Shown here: positions 5,412 through 6,957 of the stretch, piece by piece
How the letters are laid out: every line of letters begins with the position of its first letter
Numbering within the stretch: position 1 is the stretch's first letter
From: a bacterium
Lineage (GTDB): Bacteria; Desulfobacterota; UBA8473
DNA length: 6,957 bases
Assembly: GCA_009773075.1 (NCBI GenBank)
Contig: WOUX01000087.1
Coordinates: forward strand, 659-7,615
Direction of reading: 5' to 3'
Notes under the pieces: model-generated
What the model was told of the DNA's origin: nothing
Database searches by the model: none
Seen by the model: only the letters and a program-made list of their open reading frames with translations
Position numbers and translations under genes: made by a program

Positions 5412-6957
5412 ATGCGCAGATACCTCTTGAGATGGCTCCTTGTGATCTTCGTAATTTTAGTTGTCATTGGACTTTTTACGGCCGGGATATACCGTCTGAA
5501 ATTCGATACCGATCTCCTGGCGTCCCTTCCCCAAAACGATCCCGTTTTGGCCGATGCCCGATACGTCATTACGCATCATCCAATTCAGGACCGTGTGGTT
5601 ATTGATGTGGAACATCCCGGCATGGACATAGGTGTCCTTGTTCAAGGGGCAGACATAGTTGGGACAAGAATGAGGGATAGCGGCCTTTTCAAGGAGGTGG
5701 GGTTCCAACAGATCGCTCAACTGATGCCGGAGTTGATGCGCTATAGCGTAGATCATCTCCCCATCCTTTTCAGCAGGGAAGAACTCGAAGAAAACATCAA
5801 ACCCCTCCTGGCGCCTGAAAAGGTTTGTCAGACCATGAATGACCATTTTTCTTCTCTGCGTCTTCTTGACAGTATCGGCCAGGCTGGGTTTATCTCCGAT
5901 GATCCCCTTGCCTTGCGAAGCCTTATTCTGTCTCGTTTATCACATCTTTCACCGGCAAAAGGCGCCCGGATACATAAAGGTCATATAGTCTCACCGGACG
6001 GGAGACACATTTTGATCATTGCAAAGCCTTTGATCTCCGGTATGGATACACGGTTTGCAGGACGGGTCACGGCACTGATGGAAGAGATCTCCACAGAACT
6101 GCACAAGAAGTATGGTCGGCAGAACGGATTCACCATAACGCCCGTCGGCGCCTATCGCGCTGCCCTTGATAATGAAATCAGCGCCAAACGTAATGTTAAA
6201 AGGGCAGTGCTCTTTTCAACCGTTGCCATTGCTATGCTGCTCTTCGTGGGTTTTCCCAGACCCCTGATCGGACTGCTGTCCCTTTTGCCGGCCTTTGCCG
6301 GTACCATGATGGCACTTTTTGTGTATTCTCTTTTTTACCCCTCTGTTTCTATGCTGGCGGTCGGTTTTGGCGGAGCGATTATTTCCTTTACCGTAGATTA
6401 CGGTATCACCTACCTTCTTTTTCTTGATCGTCCGTACGAAACACGCGGCATGGAAACCACAGCAGAGGTCTGGTCCCTGGGTCTGCTTGCCATGCTGACG
6501 ACGGCTGTCAGTTTTGCCTTTCTCTCTGTGAGCGGATTCCCCGCTCTGGTGCAGATAGGACAGTTTACCGCTCTGGGAGTTGTATTTACCTATATTTTTG
6601 TTCATCTCTTCTTCCCGCTGATATTTCCCGTGATGCCCCCCGCAAAACGGTCTCCCTGCCTGCCGCTGCAGCGTTTCATCAACAAAATCGCATCTTCTCA
6701 CGGTATTTGGAAAACGTATGCCGCATTGGTTTTCGGGGTTGTCATGTTGTTTTTCGCCAAGCCGGAATTTCATGCCGATCTGAATACCATTAACGCAGTT
6801 AGCCAGGAGACGTTAAACGCCGAGAAAACCATTCGGGATGTATGGGGGGACATCTCCAGTAAGGTGTATCTCATGGTTGAAGGACATGATCGGCATGATC
6901 TGCAGCAAAAATGCGACCGTACGGCCGATTTGTTAAATCAAGAAGTAGCAGCCGGCC
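5412..6957 (+). CDS. MMPL/RND-type exporter (predicted lipid exporter), 3'-partial
   Basis: The frame is open from ATG 5412 to the window end, giving 515 codons of an inner-membrane exporter of the MMPL part of the RND superfamily; full-length relatives have roughly 750-850 residues. The visible order is: TM1 at about residues 7-27 (LRWLLVIFVILVVIGLF); a first periplasmic domain at about 28-260 opening with FDTDLLASLPQNDPV; then a block of five closely spaced membrane helices from residue 265 to about 410, with FTVDYGITYLLFL around Asp329-Tyr330-Gly331, the family's conserved acidic motif in TM4; then a further helix at about 436-452. The second periplasmic domain begins with FHADLNTINAVSQETL, which repeats the pattern of the first domain and shows the internal duplication of RND proteins. 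COG4258-like exporters of this kind occur in aryl-polyene and other lipid clusters, and the adjacent glycosyltransferase fits an envelope-lipid role. The substrate is inferred only. Confidence 0.92.
   Translation, partial: MRRYLLRWLLVIFVILVVIGLFTAGIYRLKFDTDLLASLPQNDPVLADARYVITHHPIQDRVVIDVEHPGMDIGVLVQGADIVGTRMRDSGLFKEVGFQQIAQLMPELMRYSVDHLPILFSREELEENIKPLLAPEKVCQTMNDHFSSLRLLDSIGQAGFISDDPLALRSLILSRLSHLSPAKGARIHKGHIVSPDGRHILIIAKPLISGMDTRFAGRVTALMEEISTELHKKYGRQNGFTITPVGAYRAALDNEISAKRNVKRAVLFSTVAIAMLLFVGFPRPLIGLLSLLPAFAGTMMALFVYSLFYPSVSMLAVGFGGAIISFTVDYGITYLLFLDRPYETRGMETTAEVWSLGLLAMLTTAVSFAFLSVSGFPALVQIGQFTALGVVFTYIFVHLFFPLIFPVMPPAKRSPCLPLQRFINKIASSHGIWKTYAALVFGVVMLFFAKPEFHADLNTINAVSQETLNAEKTIRDVWGDISSKVYLMVEGHDRHDLQQKCDRTADLLNQEVAAG

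Noticed and set aside
6216..6773. 185-codon open frame on the minus strand opposite the exporter gene
   Set aside because: Its product is low in hydrophobic residues and rich in Lys, Gly, Gln and His, as expected from an antisense reading of membrane-helix codons. The + strand frame is a clear MMPL protein.

Overview
The window looks like chromosomal DNA of a Gram-negative, probably anaerobic or facultatively autotrophic bacterium. The linked class I fumarase and succinyl-CoA synthetase genes, the archaeal-type thymidylate synthase and the sequence style of the intergenic repeats recall Desulfobacterota or Nitrospirota-like lineages. This placement is inference; nothing here fixes the phylum.

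Left block (about 1-2624, + strand) is a tricarboxylic-acid-cycle operon: the nearly complete beta subunit of a two-subunit Fe-S fumarase, then sucC and sucD (succinyl-CoA synthetase beta and alpha). The fumarase gene and sucC overlap by ATGA, and sucD follows after 21 bp with a strong ribosome binding site. sucC is broken. An exact 11-bp tandem duplication at 1552-1573 shifts the frame and stops the protein after 336 residues. Removing one copy restores a normal 386-residue SucC. sucD is intact.

Middle (2625-2984) has no protein gene of ordinary size. It holds a compact element of nested and interleaved inverted repeats (2624-2781), a triple 7-bp tandem repeat (2782-2802), a complete tRNA-Glu(CTC) gene with encoded CCA (2823-2898), and a G/C-run hairpin (2928-2958) between the convergent tRNA and the minus-strand operon.

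The minus-strand block (4403 down to 2985) is a two-gene unit: a cytoplasmic glycerophosphodiester phosphodiesterase, then an archaeal/methanogen-type thymidylate synthase 27 bp downstream. A plausible sigma70-type promoter lies at 4444-4472.

Right block (4625-6957, + strand) is a family 2 glycosyltransferase and, 4 bp later, the first 515 codons of an MMPL/RND-type lipid exporter that runs off the window. The pair resembles the edge of a lipid or aryl-polyene-type envelope cluster continuing to the right. Arginine codon use changes from almost all AGA/AGG in sucC and the thymidylate synthase to mostly CGN in the exporter, so the right block may have a different history.

The most notable observations are the 11-bp duplication in sucC and the interleaved inverted-repeat element next to the tRNA gene. 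I found no clear sign of a wholly new system.
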